DNA from: Burkholderiaceae bacterium 26
GTDB taxonomy: Bacteria; Pseudomonadota; Gammaproteobacteria; Burkholderiales; Burkholderiaceae
Length of the DNA: 64,000 nt
Reading direction: 5' to 3'
Assembly (NCBI GenBank): GCA_000955795.1
Contig: JYOB01000017.1
Coordinates: 62,001 to 126,000, forward strand
The translations under genes and the position numbers were made by a program. A model generated the notes under the pieces. That model saw only the letters and a program-made list of their open reading frames with translations, did no database searches and was not told the DNA's origin. The first letter of the stretch is position 1; the number at the start of each line of letters is the position of its first letter. Positions 36,460 through 44,952 of this stretch are shown piece by piece.

Positions 36460-36745
36460 GCTTGGCGACTGCTGCTTTTTGCAGCAACACCATGATGCTT
36501 TTTGCTCGGCCATTGAGGCTTGGGGAGTGGAGCGCCGGGGTTTTTGCTCCATGGTTGGGCCTTGGAGCTCGGCAATCGGCGGTTTTTGGTCGAAAGTTTC
36601 GAGCTCAGAACTCGGGGGATGGAGGTCCGAACTCGGCGCTTCGAGCTTTTGACTCGGCGAATGGAGTTCCGAACTCGATGGATGGGGTTCTTTGCTCGGC
36701 GGTCGCAGGCCCGAACCTCACGTTCCGCGGTTTTTGCCTCGCAAT
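36453..36745. repeat. Decayed tandem repeat with 21/42-43 bp period
   Basis: The core G(C/G)TTTTTGCTCGGC recurs, in degenerate form, at about 36453, 36473, 36497, 36540, 36582, 36644, 36687 and 36730. Steps are near 21 or 43 bp. A second word CCGAACTCG recurs at about 36627, 36669 and 36711 (42-bp steps). In one reading frame the core section reads as heptads such as FELRTRG, MEVRTRR, FELLTRR and MEFRTRW. No start, ribosome-binding site or codon pattern argues for an active gene, so this looks like a relic repeat. Confidence 0.65.
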
Positions 36746-37280
36746 GTGCTTGCGCGTGGGGAGCTGGAACACGGGCGGTACAGATCAGAAGGGCGGGTTG
36801 CTTTCCCCGGGGACGGGCGGAGGAGCGTTAGGGGATGGTTTTGATGGCGTGGTGAGTGGCCGGCGCCCGTCTCCAAATCGAGACGCGCACGCCGAGTGGA
36901 TGGGCTACCAGTAACGATGCTGCGTTTAAATCGGCCCGTTTGCTGGGAAACGCTGATATGAAAACCTGATCGGCAGATTCAGCTGGCTTTGCGCAAACTT
37001 CACCCGATGCGGTGCGTTGGATTTGCAGCATCAATTCGATTCTTGCCGGCCGGGAATGGGGTCGTGCTGCAAGGCGGATGAAAGGCCGGCCGAGAGAAAC
37101 TTCTCTTGGAACGGGGGTTCAATGAAAGTTACGACAGACAGGCGTTCAGCTCGCATGCAGGCTGACCTTAAGATCAGCGTTTTTCAAGGCGTCTATGCTT
37201 GCCCCCGCTCCTCTTGATTGCCGCCTGTTCACGACAAAGAATCGGCTGAATCGTCCTGTTGTGCCGTCGTCCCCATTTTG
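36746..37280. other. Intergenic region before the histidine kinase
   Basis: About 535 nt with lower coding character than its neighbours. A small stem AGAGAA/TTCTCT lies near 37093-37106. A possible 31-codon reading frame starts at the ATG at 37122, but its support is weak. No promoter is convincing. Confidence 0.35.
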
Positions 37281-38780
37281 ATGAAACGTCCGTCGTTCTC
37301 TGCACAGCTCACCATCCTTTGGGGGCTTGTTGCGATCATCCTTGCCACGCTTCTCGTGATCGTCTGGGTGATGGTTCGCTCCGCGGCAGACCATCACGTG
37401 GCAAATGCAAAGCTGCAGGCCGCGACAGCGTGCGATGCCGTCGCTTCGCGCTATCGCCAATCGATACTGCCGACCGACGCCGTTGCCAGTGCCGACCTGA
37501 TGCGCGGCATCCTCGACGTTGTGCTTGCCTCTGCGCCGGGCGTGGAGGGCGGCTTCTGGTCACCACACGCGGGATCAAGCCGGAATGGCTTTCTCGCCTA
37601 CGCGTTCCCGACCTACCAGGGCAGCGGTATCAAGCGGGACGTCCCCGAGGCTGAAATTCCGCTGATCCTCCGCGCATTACAGGCCAGCCTTCAGGGGCGG
37701 CAGCCTGCAACGGACGCTGTGGTGAACCGGCACGATGCCGTGGTCGCCTCCGCCTGCGCGGTACAGGGCCAACAAGGCGTGCTCGTCTGGACCATGACGC
37801 GAGCCCAGCCCGCGCTTGGGCAATACGGCAGAGATCTGGTGACCGGCCTTGCCATTGTGCTGACCGGGATCCTAGTGATTGCGGTGGCCTTTGGGGTTGT
37901 CCTGCGGCGGTGGAAGCGCCAACTGGGACAACTGGAAATGGCCTTGCCGCCCCGCGGTGATGCCGCCCGCCTGCCACTGGTGGGTGAACCGGATCTGGAT
38001 CGCATCGTCGAGGCGTTCAATGGTTACGTGGCGCGGGCAGAGGCGCTGCAGCACGAGACGGCCAGACTGGGGCAACGGCTGGCGCAGGCTGAGCGGTTCA
38101 GTGTGCTGGGCAAGCTGGCGGCGCAGGTCGCGCACGAGATACGCAACCCGACTGGGGCCATGCGGCTCAAGGCTGAGAATGCGCTGGCGGGTGACAGCAA
38201 GCGCCAGCAGGAAGCGCTTCGGGTCATCCTCGAACAAATCGGCAGGATCGAAGCGCAGTTGACGAGCCTGCTTGCGCTGACGCAGCCCGTCCGCCTTCAT
38301 GTGCAAGAGGCCGATGTGGCGCAGTGGATGGATAACGTGGTCGGGTCGCATCAGGAGCTTGCCCAGCAAAGGCGCGTGAGCTTGGTCTCAACGAGCGACG
38401 TTCGGGAGGAAAGCGACGATGCGCCACCCAGGCCGGCCCGGTTCGATCAGGAACAAATGCGCCGCGCGCTCGACAACCTGCTCATCAATGCCATCCGGCA
38501 TGCCGGCGTTGGCGGTGAGGTGACGGCGCTTGCTACACGCCCCCATGTTGGCAGCCGCGCTTATCTCAGGATTACCGTTTCGGACACCGGCCCCGGTGTG
38601 CCGCCTGAACAGCGCGCGCACATCTTCGAGCCATTTGTGACTGGCCGCGTCGATGGGTCCGGACTCGGCCTCGCCGTGGTCAGCGAGGTTGCGGCCGCTC
38701 ATGGGGGCCGGGCATGGCTGGACGAAACCTCGGATACCACCTCATTCGTAATGGAAGTGCCATGGCAACCATCCTCATAG
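37281..38780 (+). CDS. Sensor histidine kinase
   Basis: 499 residues: a membrane helix (about 12-33), a periplasmic sensor region (about 35-190) of unrecognised type, a second membrane helix (about 190-212), and a HisKA domain with the phosphorylated His285 in AAQVAHEIRNPTGA. The ATP-binding domain follows, with the N-box LDNLLINAIRHAG, DTGPGVPPEQR and SGLGLAVV. It phosphorylates the NtrC-type regulator encoded next, with which it overlaps by 19 nt. The start at 37281 is chosen for the membrane-helix start; no strong ribosome-binding site is seen. The signal is unknown. Confidence 0.9.
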   Translation: MKRPSFSAQLTILWGLVAIILATLLVIVWVMVRSAADHHVANAKLQAATACDAVASRYRQSILPTDAVASADLMRGILDVVLASAPGVEGGFWSPHAGSSRNGFLAYAFPTYQGSGIKRDVPEAEIPLILRALQASLQGRQPATDAVVNRHDAVVASACAVQGQQGVLVWTMTRAQPALGQYGRDLVTGLAIVLTGILVIAVAFGVVLRRWKRQLGQLEMALPPRGDAARLPLVGEPDLDRIVEAFNGYVARAEALQHETARLGQRLAQAERFSVLGKLAAQVAHEIRNPTGAMRLKAENALAGDSKRQQEALRVILEQIGRIEAQLTSLLALTQPVRLHVQEADVAQWMDNVVGSHQELAQQRRVSLVSTSDVREESDDAPPRPARFDQEQMRRALDNLLINAIRHAGVGGEVTALATRPHVGSRAYLRITVSDTGPGVPPEQRAHIFEPFVTGRVDGSGLGLAVVSEVAAAHGGRAWLDETSDTTSFVMEVPWQPSS

Positions 38781-40135
38781 TCGATGACGACGATGCGTTT
38801 CGAGAGGGCTTGGCCGAAACCCTGACCGATCTCGGACACCGCGTGGTCGAAGCCGCATCGGGACAGGCCGCATTGCAGATGCTTGGCGACGGGCAGCCTG
38901 CCGATTGCGTGTTCCTCGATTTCCGTCTGCCCGATCTGAATGGCCTGGATGTACTTGAGCGCCTGGGCGAAGAACCGGCGCTGAAAGCCATTCCGGTCGT
39001 CATGCTCACGGCATACGCGAGTTGCGACAACACCATCGGCGCCATGCGCCTGGGGGCCTTCGAGCATCTGACGAAACCGGTAGGGCGTCGCGACATTGCG
39101 GTGCTGCTGGAGCGCGTCTTCTCGGCCAACCAGCCGCGCGCCTTGTCTTCTCATGCCGGCACGCCGTTTCTTGACGAGTCCGAGACTGACCGGCCTCAGT
39201 TGCTGGGTATCAGCACTGCCATGCGCACGGTACAGAAGCAACTGGGCCGCGCCGCCATGACCGACTCCACCGTGCTCATCACCGGTGAGACAGGAACTGG
39301 CAAGGAGGTGGCGGCGCGGGTGCTGCACGCCTCGTCAAATCGGCGGGCCGGGCCGTTCGTTGCCGTCAATTGCGCGGCCATACCGCATGATCTGCTTGAG
39401 AGCGAGCTGTTCGGGCATCGCAAGGGTGCATTCACGGGTGCCACCACCGACCGTGTCGGAAGGCTCGTTGCGGCCAACGGCGGTACGTTGCTGCTGGACG
39501 AAGTTGGTGACATGCCCACCGCAATGCAGGCGAAGCTTCTGCGCACGCTGCAGGAGCGCCACGTAACGCCGCTGGGCACGAACCGGGCCATACCGATCGA
39601 CTTGCGGGTGGTGGCCGCCACGCACCGTGATCTCGACACCATGGTGGCGGCGGGACAGTTCCGTCAGGATCTGCACTACCGGCTCAACGTTGTGGCGCTG
39701 CATTTGCCGCCCCTGCGCGAGCGCGTGGCCGATATCGTCCCGCTGGCTGAATATTTTCTGGCTTCGGCCGTGCGCGCGACGGGGCGCCCGATGCATCTTT
39801 GCGCTGAGGCGCAGCGCATGCTGGTCGAGCACGCATGGCACGGTAACGTGCGTGAGCTGAAGAACGCCATGGAGCGCGTCTGTTCGTTGGCACCCGGGCC
39901 CACCATCACCGCAGATGATCTATCGTTTTTGCGCAGGCCAACTGCGGCGCAGGAGCGGCCGGTGCCTTCCGACCTTGTCGAACTCCCACTCGCCGAAGCC
40001 GTTGAGCGCGTCGAGCGTGCCGTCATCACCCATGCGCTGGCGCTGGCGAATGGCAACCGAGCCGATGCCGCGCGCCGGCTTGGCATCAGCCGGCAGTCTC
40101 TCTACACAAAGATGGCGGCGCTCGGGTTGAGTTAA
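38762..40135 (+). CDS. Sigma54-dependent response regulator (NtrC type)
   Basis: 457 residues. The receiver domain (1-120) has acidic pocket IVDDDD, phosphoacceptor D53 in VFLDFRLPD, and a conserved Lys in HLTKPVG. The AAA+ domain has GETGTGKE and GAFTGA, and the protein ends with a Fis-type helix-turn-helix (AARRLGISRQSLYTK). It pairs with the overlapping kinase. About 95 nt after its stop lies a good sigma54 promoter with two palindromes in front, so its first target is probably the operon just downstream. Confidence 0.93.
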   Translation: MATILIVDDDDAFREGLAETLTDLGHRVVEAASGQAALQMLGDGQPADCVFLDFRLPDLNGLDVLERLGEEPALKAIPVVMLTAYASCDNTIGAMRLGAFEHLTKPVGRRDIAVLLERVFSANQPRALSSHAGTPFLDESETDRPQLLGISTAMRTVQKQLGRAAMTDSTVLITGETGTGKEVAARVLHASSNRRAGPFVAVNCAAIPHDLLESELFGHRKGAFTGATTDRVGRLVAANGGTLLLDEVGDMPTAMQAKLLRTLQERHVTPLGTNRAIPIDLRVVAATHRDLDTMVAAGQFRQDLHYRLNVVALHLPPLRERVADIVPLAEYFLASAVRATGRPMHLCAEAQRMLVEHAWHGNVRELKNAMERVCSLAPGPTITADDLSFLRRPTAAQERPVPSDLVELPLAEAVERVERAVITHALALANGNRADAARRLGISRQSLYTKMAALGLS

Positions 40136-40150
40136 AACGTCAAGAAATCA

Positions 40151-40194
40151 GACACCCGGTGTCCACCAAGCGGGCATCCCTGGGCGGTATGCCC
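40151..40194. promoter_or_regulatory. Two palindromes upstream of a sigma54 promoter
   Basis: GACACC-C-GGTGTC (40151-40163) is a perfect 13-bp palindrome. GGGCAT-N11-ATGCCC (40172-40194) is a second dyad. Their centres lie about 100 and 73 bp before the predicted transcription start, a normal place for enhancer sites of the preceding response regulator. Confidence 0.5.
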
Positions 40195-40228
40195 CCGCCG
40201 GAGCCTTGTCGCATCACGGTTTCCAGGA

Positions 40229-40244
40229 TGGCATGGCACTTGCA
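40229..40244 (+). promoter_or_regulatory. Sigma54 (-24/-12) promoter downstream of the two-component genes
   Basis: TGGCATGGCACTTGCA matches TGGCACG-N4-TTGCW with one change and correct GG/GC spacing. Expected transcription start near 40256, about 20 nt before a small ORF with a good ribosome-binding site. Confidence 0.8.
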
Positions 40245-40276
40245 ATTCACTCCACGCCCCGCGACGGGAGTGAACC

Positions 40277-40501
40277 ATGCAGCGCACCGAGCCCACCTTT
40301 CCAGCACGACATACCGCGCATCCCCCCGAGCGTGCTCCGCAACGCGTCTGCTGTGCTGTGCCCGTCGGCCTTGCCCCCTCACATAGCGCCTGTCCTGTGA
40401 AGGCTGGCGTAGCCAATACGGCACCGTTCTGTCCTCAACCGCTTCCGGTGTGGCCTGCAGCACGGCGCAAGTTCATGGCCGTTTTTCGACGTCCACTTTG
40501 A
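40277..40501 (+). CDS. Possible 74-residue leader protein of the sigma54 operon
   Basis: The first ATG after the sigma54 promoter, with GGGAG 6-7 nt upstream. It encodes 74 residues rich in Pro, Ala and Arg with four Cys (RVCCAVP, SACPVK, APFCPQ). It has no signal peptide and no known family. It ends 14 nt before the next gene, so it may be a real small protein or a translated leader. Codon-end GC is less biased than in its neighbours, so caution is needed. Confidence 0.4.
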   Translation: MQRTEPTFPARHTAHPPERAPQRVCCAVPVGLAPSHSACPVKAGVANTAPFCPQPLPVWPAARRKFMAVFRRPL

Positions 40502-40515
40502 AAGAAGCACGACTG

Positions 40516-41103
40516 ATGCATCCGATCGACCCAGCACGCCTGGCAGAAGCACAAGGCACTGTCACGCAATTTCTGATGAACGAACACGGCGACCTGGACG
40601 GCTTCATTCTCGACGGTACCTGGCAGGTGTATTTCCCACCGAGCATGTCGGCAAGCGTTGCGGCGCATGTCACACAAGGCGACACCGTGCGTGTACAAGG
40701 CGCCGCGCCACGCAGGACCGACGTCATGTCGGTGTTTGCGATTGAAGCCGAAGATGGCGAGACCATCGTCGATGAGGGACCCGGGCGCAATCGGAACCAC
40801 GATAACGAGCGGGACGTGCAAAGGGTGCCTGTTGATTTGATCGGCACGGTGGTGCTGCCGCTCTATGGCCCTAAGGGCGAGCCATGCGGTGCGCTGCTGG
40901 GGGGCGGCACTTCGCTGCGCATGGCAGTGCGCGCCGCAGAGGAACTGGCGAGGTATCTCGCGCCTGGCACGCGCGTGCATGCGTGGGGAGAGCTCGTCTC
41001 GAGCGAGTTGGCCAGCACGCTCGATGTGGCCGCCATAGCGTTGGCCAGCGATGGCGTTGCGCACCCGTCTACACGGGCAGGCCGGGAGAACGCTGCTCGA
41101 TGA
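40516..41103 (+). CDS. Hypothetical protein with two OB-like repeats
   Basis: 195 cytosolic residues. Residues 14-61 (GTVTQFLMNEHGDLDGFIL... GDTVRVQG) and 110-160 (GTVVLPLYGPKGEPCGALL... GTRVHAWGEL) look like two copies of one small beta-barrel (OB-like) unit, joined by a charged linker (about 80-105). OB units often bind nucleic acid or small ligands; no catalytic motif is visible. I do not recognise a named family. The stop overlaps the start of the MFS gene (ATGA), and the gene lies behind a sigma54 promoter next to a two-component system. Confidence 0.75.
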   Translation: MHPIDPARLAEAQGTVTQFLMNEHGDLDGFILDGTWQVYFPPSMSASVAAHVTQGDTVRVQGAAPRRTDVMSVFAIEAEDGETIVDEGPGRNRNHDNERDVQRVPVDLIGTVVLPLYGPKGEPCGALLGGGTSLRMAVRAAEELARYLAPGTRVHAWGELVSSELASTLDVAAIALASDGVAHPSTRAGRENAAR

Positions 41104-42398
41104 CGATGCACGCCCTCACAACCGGAGCCAAAACCAAACCAGAGCCGCACGCCAGCCGCACACCGTCCGCACGCAGCCTTCGGGGCCTCGACGCGCTCAG
41201 CTTCCTGATGGCCGATGTCCGGGACGGCGTCGGGCCTTTTCTCGCGGTATTCCTGAAGGGGACGCAGCACTGGTCTTCGGCGGATATCGGTCTTGTCGTG
41301 GGTGCAAGCGGGCTGGCCGGCGCGATCGCCCAGATACCGGCGGGCATGTTGGTAGACGCCGCGCGGGCGAAGCGCGCCGTGATTGCCATTTCGGCCGGTG
41401 TAATCGGCCTGGGTTGCATGCTGATCGCATGGTCGCCCACGTGGTCCGTCATCTTTTGCACACAGCTTGCCCTGGCGCTCGTCTCGGCGGTCGTCGGGCC
41501 GTGCCTCGCCTCGTTAAGCCTCGGCATCGTCGGGCACCGCCGGCTGCCTGCACGTGTGAGCCGCAACGAGGTCTTCAACCACGCCGGCAATTTCAGCGGC
41601 GCGATCTTGGCCGCAACCGTCACGCACTACGCAGGCACGCTGTGGCTGTTCTACATCGTCTGCGCCTTTTCTGTGGCAAGCGCGTTTGCGGCGGCGCTCA
41701 TTCGACCAGCCGACGTTGACTATGAGATCGCGCGCGGCGGCGAAATGCTGCACTCGGAAAGCGGGGCCGGGAAACCGCAGCCGATCCTGGACGTGTTCAA
41801 ACGGCGCGATCTGCTGGCGCTGCTCGCCACAGTTGTGCTGTTCCATTTTGGCAATGCAGCCATGCTGCCGCTTGCAGGGCAGATGATCGCCGTAGAAGCC
41901 CCGCACAAGGGCGTGCAGTGGCTCGGCGCGTGTGTAATCGCGGCGCAGCTCGTGATGATTGTGGTGGCAGCAGCAGTCGGACGCGCAATCAAGGCCGGTG
42001 TCGGACGGAAGAAGCTGTTTCTCATCGCGCTGGTGGTGTTGCCAGTGCGCGGCGTTCTGTTTGCACTGGCGAGCAGCCCGTACGCCGTCATTGCAATCCA
42101 GCTTCTGGATGGCGTGAGCGCCGGCATTTTCGGCGTTGTCATCACGGTCATGCTGTCCGACATGATGCGCGGCACCGGGCGCTTCAACCTTGCGCAAGGC
42201 ACCGTTTCGCTGGTCGTGGGCATTGGCGCAGCACTCAGCAATCTCACCGGCGGCCTGTTGGTCGACCGCTTTGGCTTTGCCGCCGCGTTCCTCGCACTCT
42301 CAATCGTGGCCGTTGCGGCCATCTTCGTCTTTGCGGTCTTCATGCCTGAGCGCTCATCGGCTGAAGAGGCCACCCAAGTCGCGCATTCAGGCGCGTAA
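41100..42398 (+). CDS. MFS transporter
   Basis: 432 residues with about 12 hydrophobic segments and the MFS loop (GMLVDAARAKRAVI between helices 2 and 3). A central cytosolic loop (about 215-235) separates the halves. The second half carries ATVVLFHFGNAAMLPLAG. The substrate cannot be told; efflux is plausible. The start overlaps the OB-protein gene by 4 nt, with GGGAG about 13 nt upstream. It is a likely target of the upstream sigma54 regulator. Confidence 0.87.
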   Translation: MTMHALTTGAKTKPEPHASRTPSARSLRGLDALSFLMADVRDGVGPFLAVFLKGTQHWSSADIGLVVGASGLAGAIAQIPAGMLVDAARAKRAVIAISAGVIGLGCMLIAWSPTWSVIFCTQLALALVSAVVGPCLASLSLGIVGHRRLPARVSRNEVFNHAGNFSGAILAATVTHYAGTLWLFYIVCAFSVASAFAAALIRPADVDYEIARGGEMLHSESGAGKPQPILDVFKRRDLLALLATVVLFHFGNAAMLPLAGQMIAVEAPHKGVQWLGACVIAAQLVMIVVAAAVGRAIKAGVGRKKLFLIALVVLPVRGVLFALASSPYAVIAIQLLDGVSAGIFGVVITVMLSDMMRGTGRFNLAQGTVSLVVGIGAALSNLTGGLLVDRFGFAAAFLALSIVAVAAIFVFAVFMPERSSAEEATQVAHSGA

Positions 42399-42531
42399 TT
42401 CTGCAGTGAAACCAGGAGCGAAACGGCAGCACAACGCAAGGCAGCACAATGCAGTTTGAACGGCACGAGCCGTACCGTGATTTGAATAAAACGTCTTCAG
42501 AGAAAGACTTTCCTTTTGGATGGGGAGCAGT

Positions 42532-44085
42532 ATGAAAGTCAGGACACAATTACTTTCCGCGTTCGCGGCGCTCGCCGTTCTGGTGGCGATCGTGGCTGCC
42601 ATGACGTGCTATCAGTTGAACGCACTCAGTGCGAAGTTCGGGAATTTCGAGCGTGGCCTTTACCTGAGGTCCACCCTGGTTGCGGCGGTGCAATTGAATG
42701 TCGAGCGAAGAGCTGTTGCCGCACGCAATCTCGTGCTTGCCGACACGGATGCAGACCGGCGCACCGCAGCAGACGCGGTAGCCAAGTCCCATGCAGGTGT
42801 GCAAGCCCAACTGGCGCGCCTGGAAGATGAGGCCAAGAGCGGCCCGGATGCCACCGACAAGACCCGCGCCCTGGTGGCCGCCATTCGCGCGGTGGAGAAC
42901 CGGTACGGCCCTGTTGCGCTGGCCATCGCGCAGTTGGCCGAGACCGGCCATCGCGACGCCGCAATCGACAAGATCAACCGGGAATGCGTGCCGCTGCTTG
43001 CCGAGCTCGACAAGGCTGTTGAAGCGTATGACACGTTCGTATCCACCCGATCGCGCCAGGCGGTGGAAACGGCACAGGCGTATGCAACCACGGCCATGTG
43101 GATAGCCGTGGCGGCAGGGCTGTTTGCGTTTGCGGCAGCCGGTGTGCTGGGTATTGCCATTGCGCGCAGCGTGTTGGGCGCACTCGGGGCGGAGCCCTCA
43201 AGTCTGGCCGCCATTGCTACCCGCATTGCCGGCGGCGATTTCCGCGAACAGGAAGCGTTCAGGATCGCGCCAAGTGGCAGCGTGCTGTCTTCAATGAAGC
43301 AGATCTGCCAGGGCCTGGGGTCGCTTATCGGCCGCGTGGGTGACGCGGCGCAGTCGGTTTCTGCTGGCTCCAGCCAGATCGCCAGTGGCAACGTTGATTT
43401 GTCGAGCCGCACGGAAGAACAGGCCTCCGCACTGGAGGAGGTGGCCTCCAGCGTGGAAGAGCTGACTACGACGGTGCAGCAGAACGCCGCCAATGCGCGA
43501 GAGGCTGCCACGCTGGCGGTCAATGCCTCTGACGTTGCCAAACAAGGCAGCGACGAAGTGGACAACATGGTTCAGACCATGGGCAAGATCAGCGCTGGCT
43601 CGGTGCGCATCAACGAGATCACGGCGCTTATCGAGGGGATCGCGTTCCAGACGAACATCCTCGCGCTCAACGCAGCGGTGGAGGCCGCACGTGCCGGTGA
43701 GCAGGGTCGCGGCTTTGCGGTGGTTGCCAGCGAGGTGCGCACGCTTGCGCTGCGGTCGTCTTCTGCGGCCAAGGAAATCAAGGGGTTGATCGAATCGTCG
43801 CTTGAGCATGTGCGCGAAGGTGACGTTGCCGTGGGGCGTGCGGGGCAAACCATGCGATCCGTTACCACGGCCGTGGCTAACGTCACGCGGCTGATCGAGG
43901 ACATTGCATCTGCCAGCGCCGAGCAGAGCCAGGGTATTGCCCAGATTCACACGGCCGTCTCGGAAATGGACCAGATGACGCAGCGCAATGCAGCGCTGGT
44001 GGAAGAGGCGGCAGCTGCATCGCAGGCACTGGAAGAGCAAGGCAGCCTGCTTGCGGAGTCCGTGAAGCATTTTCAGGTTGCCTAG
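42532..44085 (+). CDS. Methyl-accepting chemotaxis protein
   Basis: 517 residues: a first membrane helix (about 7-28), a periplasmic four-helix-type ligand domain (about 30-185), a second membrane helix (about 190-210) and a HAMP-like stretch. The signalling domain carries the conserved tip [28 protein letters not shown]. There is no CheR-binding pentapeptide at the C-terminus. GGGGAG precedes the ATG at 42532. It may report on the same compound handled by the adjacent MFS operon, but this is inference from position. Confidence 0.92.
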   Translation: MKVRTQLLSAFAALAVLVAIVAAMTCYQLNALSAKFGNFERGLYLRSTLVAAVQLNVERRAVAARNLVLADTDADRRTAADAVAKSHAGVQAQLARLEDEAKSGPDATDKTRALVAAIRAVENRYGPVALAIAQLAETGHRDAAIDKINRECVPLLAELDKAVEAYDTFVSTRSRQAVETAQAYATTAMWIAVAAGLFAFAAAGVLGIAIARSVLGALGAEPSSLAAIATRIAGGDFREQEAFRIAPSGSVLSSMKQICQGLGSLIGRVGDAAQSVSAGSSQIASGNVDLSSRTEEQASALEEVASSVEELTTTVQQNAANAREAATLAVNASDVAKQGSDEVDNMVQTMGKISAGSVRINEITALIEGIAFQTNILALNAAVEAARAGEQGRGFAVVASEVRTLALRSSSAAKEIKGLIESSLEHVREGDVAVGRAGQTMRSVTTAVANVTRLIEDIASASAEQSQGIAQIHTAVSEMDQMTQRNAALVEEAAAASQALEEQGSLLAESVKHFQVA

Positions 44086-44119
44086 AACACGCATGCGCGA
44101 AGTGCGCTCGTGTTGTTCT
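44086..44119 (+). terminator. Weak terminator-like hairpin after the chemoreceptor gene
   Basis: AACACG (44086-44091) pairs with CGTGTT (44109-44114), with an inner GCGC/GCGC pair, followed by GTTCT. The T content is low, so confidence is limited. Confidence 0.4.
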
Positions 44120-44156
44120 GCGCTTTGAGGGCGGACCTGAATGGTGACCGTATGAA

Positions 44157-44417
44157 ATGGAGCTGACGGCATGGTGGCAGGCGACACGCACAGAACTGAC
44201 GAGAAAGGTCGAGAAGCGTTGCACGAAGACGATCGCTCTCACCGTACCCCCGCTGGCCCAGATCCTGATGGGCGTTCTTGCCGTCACCGTCTTTGCAGCC
44301 GTGATGTTCGATGTGATGAATGCGGACGGTTATCTGGGCGCCTGGTACACGGATGTCACGGGCTACAAATGGCCTTGGTCAGGCCGATGCCTGCTCTTGC
44401 CGTGCTCCCACCGCTAG
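44157..44417 (+). CDS. Hypothetical small membrane protein
   Basis: 86 residues with one hydrophobic helix (about 34-52, LAQILMGVLAVTVFAAVMF) after a basic N-terminus. The codon-end GC bias fits neighbouring genes, favouring a real gene. No clear ribosome-binding site and no family. A longer frame in another register over the same bases looks like a shadow. Confidence 0.45.
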   Translation: MELTAWWQATRTELTRKVEKRCTKTIALTVPPLAQILMGVLAVTVFAAVMFDVMNADGYLGAWYTDVTGYKWPWSGRCLLLPCSHR

Positions 44418-44505
44418 GCCATTTGGCACCTTACGCGGTGCGAGGTACTGCCCGTAGGCTCAGGGCAGCGATATCGGGTCGTCGACGAGATAGACGAAGG
44501 AGGAA

Positions 44506-44835
44506 ATGATGCGAGGATGGCGGATTCAACACTTCGACGGCTGTGCGATACACGTGCTGGTCGTGCCGGGCAGTAGAGGGCGGCTCGGTTATTCATACAC
44601 CGGCTTCGTCTGCGCACGCGAGAATGAGGCAATGATCTATCCGCGCCTGGAACGTTTTCATAACGCCTCGGCCGAGTTCGATTCAGCCGAGGCAGCCGTT
44701 GCGGCGGCGGTGGGGCAAGGAAAAGCCATTGCTGCGCGCTTGCTCACCCTGCGCGGAGAGGAAAACGCTCCGTGTTTCACGGCCAGTATGCTGTTGGCCT
44801 CACCTTTCCGTGCAGGGCGCGACGCAGACAGTTGA
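44506..44835 (+). CDS. Hypothetical protein, small globular
   Basis: 109 residues with a strong AAGGAGG site (44497-44503) before tandem ATG codons at 44506 and 44509. It has beta-rich sequence (IHVLVVPGSRGRLGYSYTGFVCARE) followed by an Ala/Glu helix (FDSAEAAVAAAVGQGKAIA). It has no signal peptide. It resembles small conserved Ralstonia/Burkholderia proteins of unknown function; no role is assigned. Confidence 0.7.
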   Translation: MMRGWRIQHFDGCAIHVLVVPGSRGRLGYSYTGFVCARENEAMIYPRLERFHNASAEFDSAEAAVAAAVGQGKAIAARLLTLRGEENAPCFTASMLLASPFRAGRDADS

Positions 44836-44952
44836 CCGCGGGGGGCAACCAACCCATAGCCCCACAACATCCCCCCCAACAACTCCGCATTTGCCCAACC
44901 ACCGCTGGGTTCCTTAAGCTGCACCCGACATTCCAAATCTCGCAGCTTCTTC

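Noticed and set aside
36453-36745. CRISPR array
   Set aside because: The repeats are degenerate and contiguous, with no unique spacers and no cas genes anywhere in the window.
36462-36914. Open frames of 100-150 codons in the repeat after pelG
   Set aside because: They arise from the T-rich tandem repeat, lack ribosome-binding sites and have no codon bias; treated as a repeat instead.
40140-40463. Minus-strand frame of 107 codons between the regulator and the OB gene
   Set aside because: It crosses the sigma54 promoter and its palindromes and has no ribosome-binding site or family.
44171-44509. 112-codon plus frame overlapping the small membrane-protein ORF
   Set aside because: Arg/His/Asp-rich shadow composition; the other frame has a membrane helix and the right codon bias.
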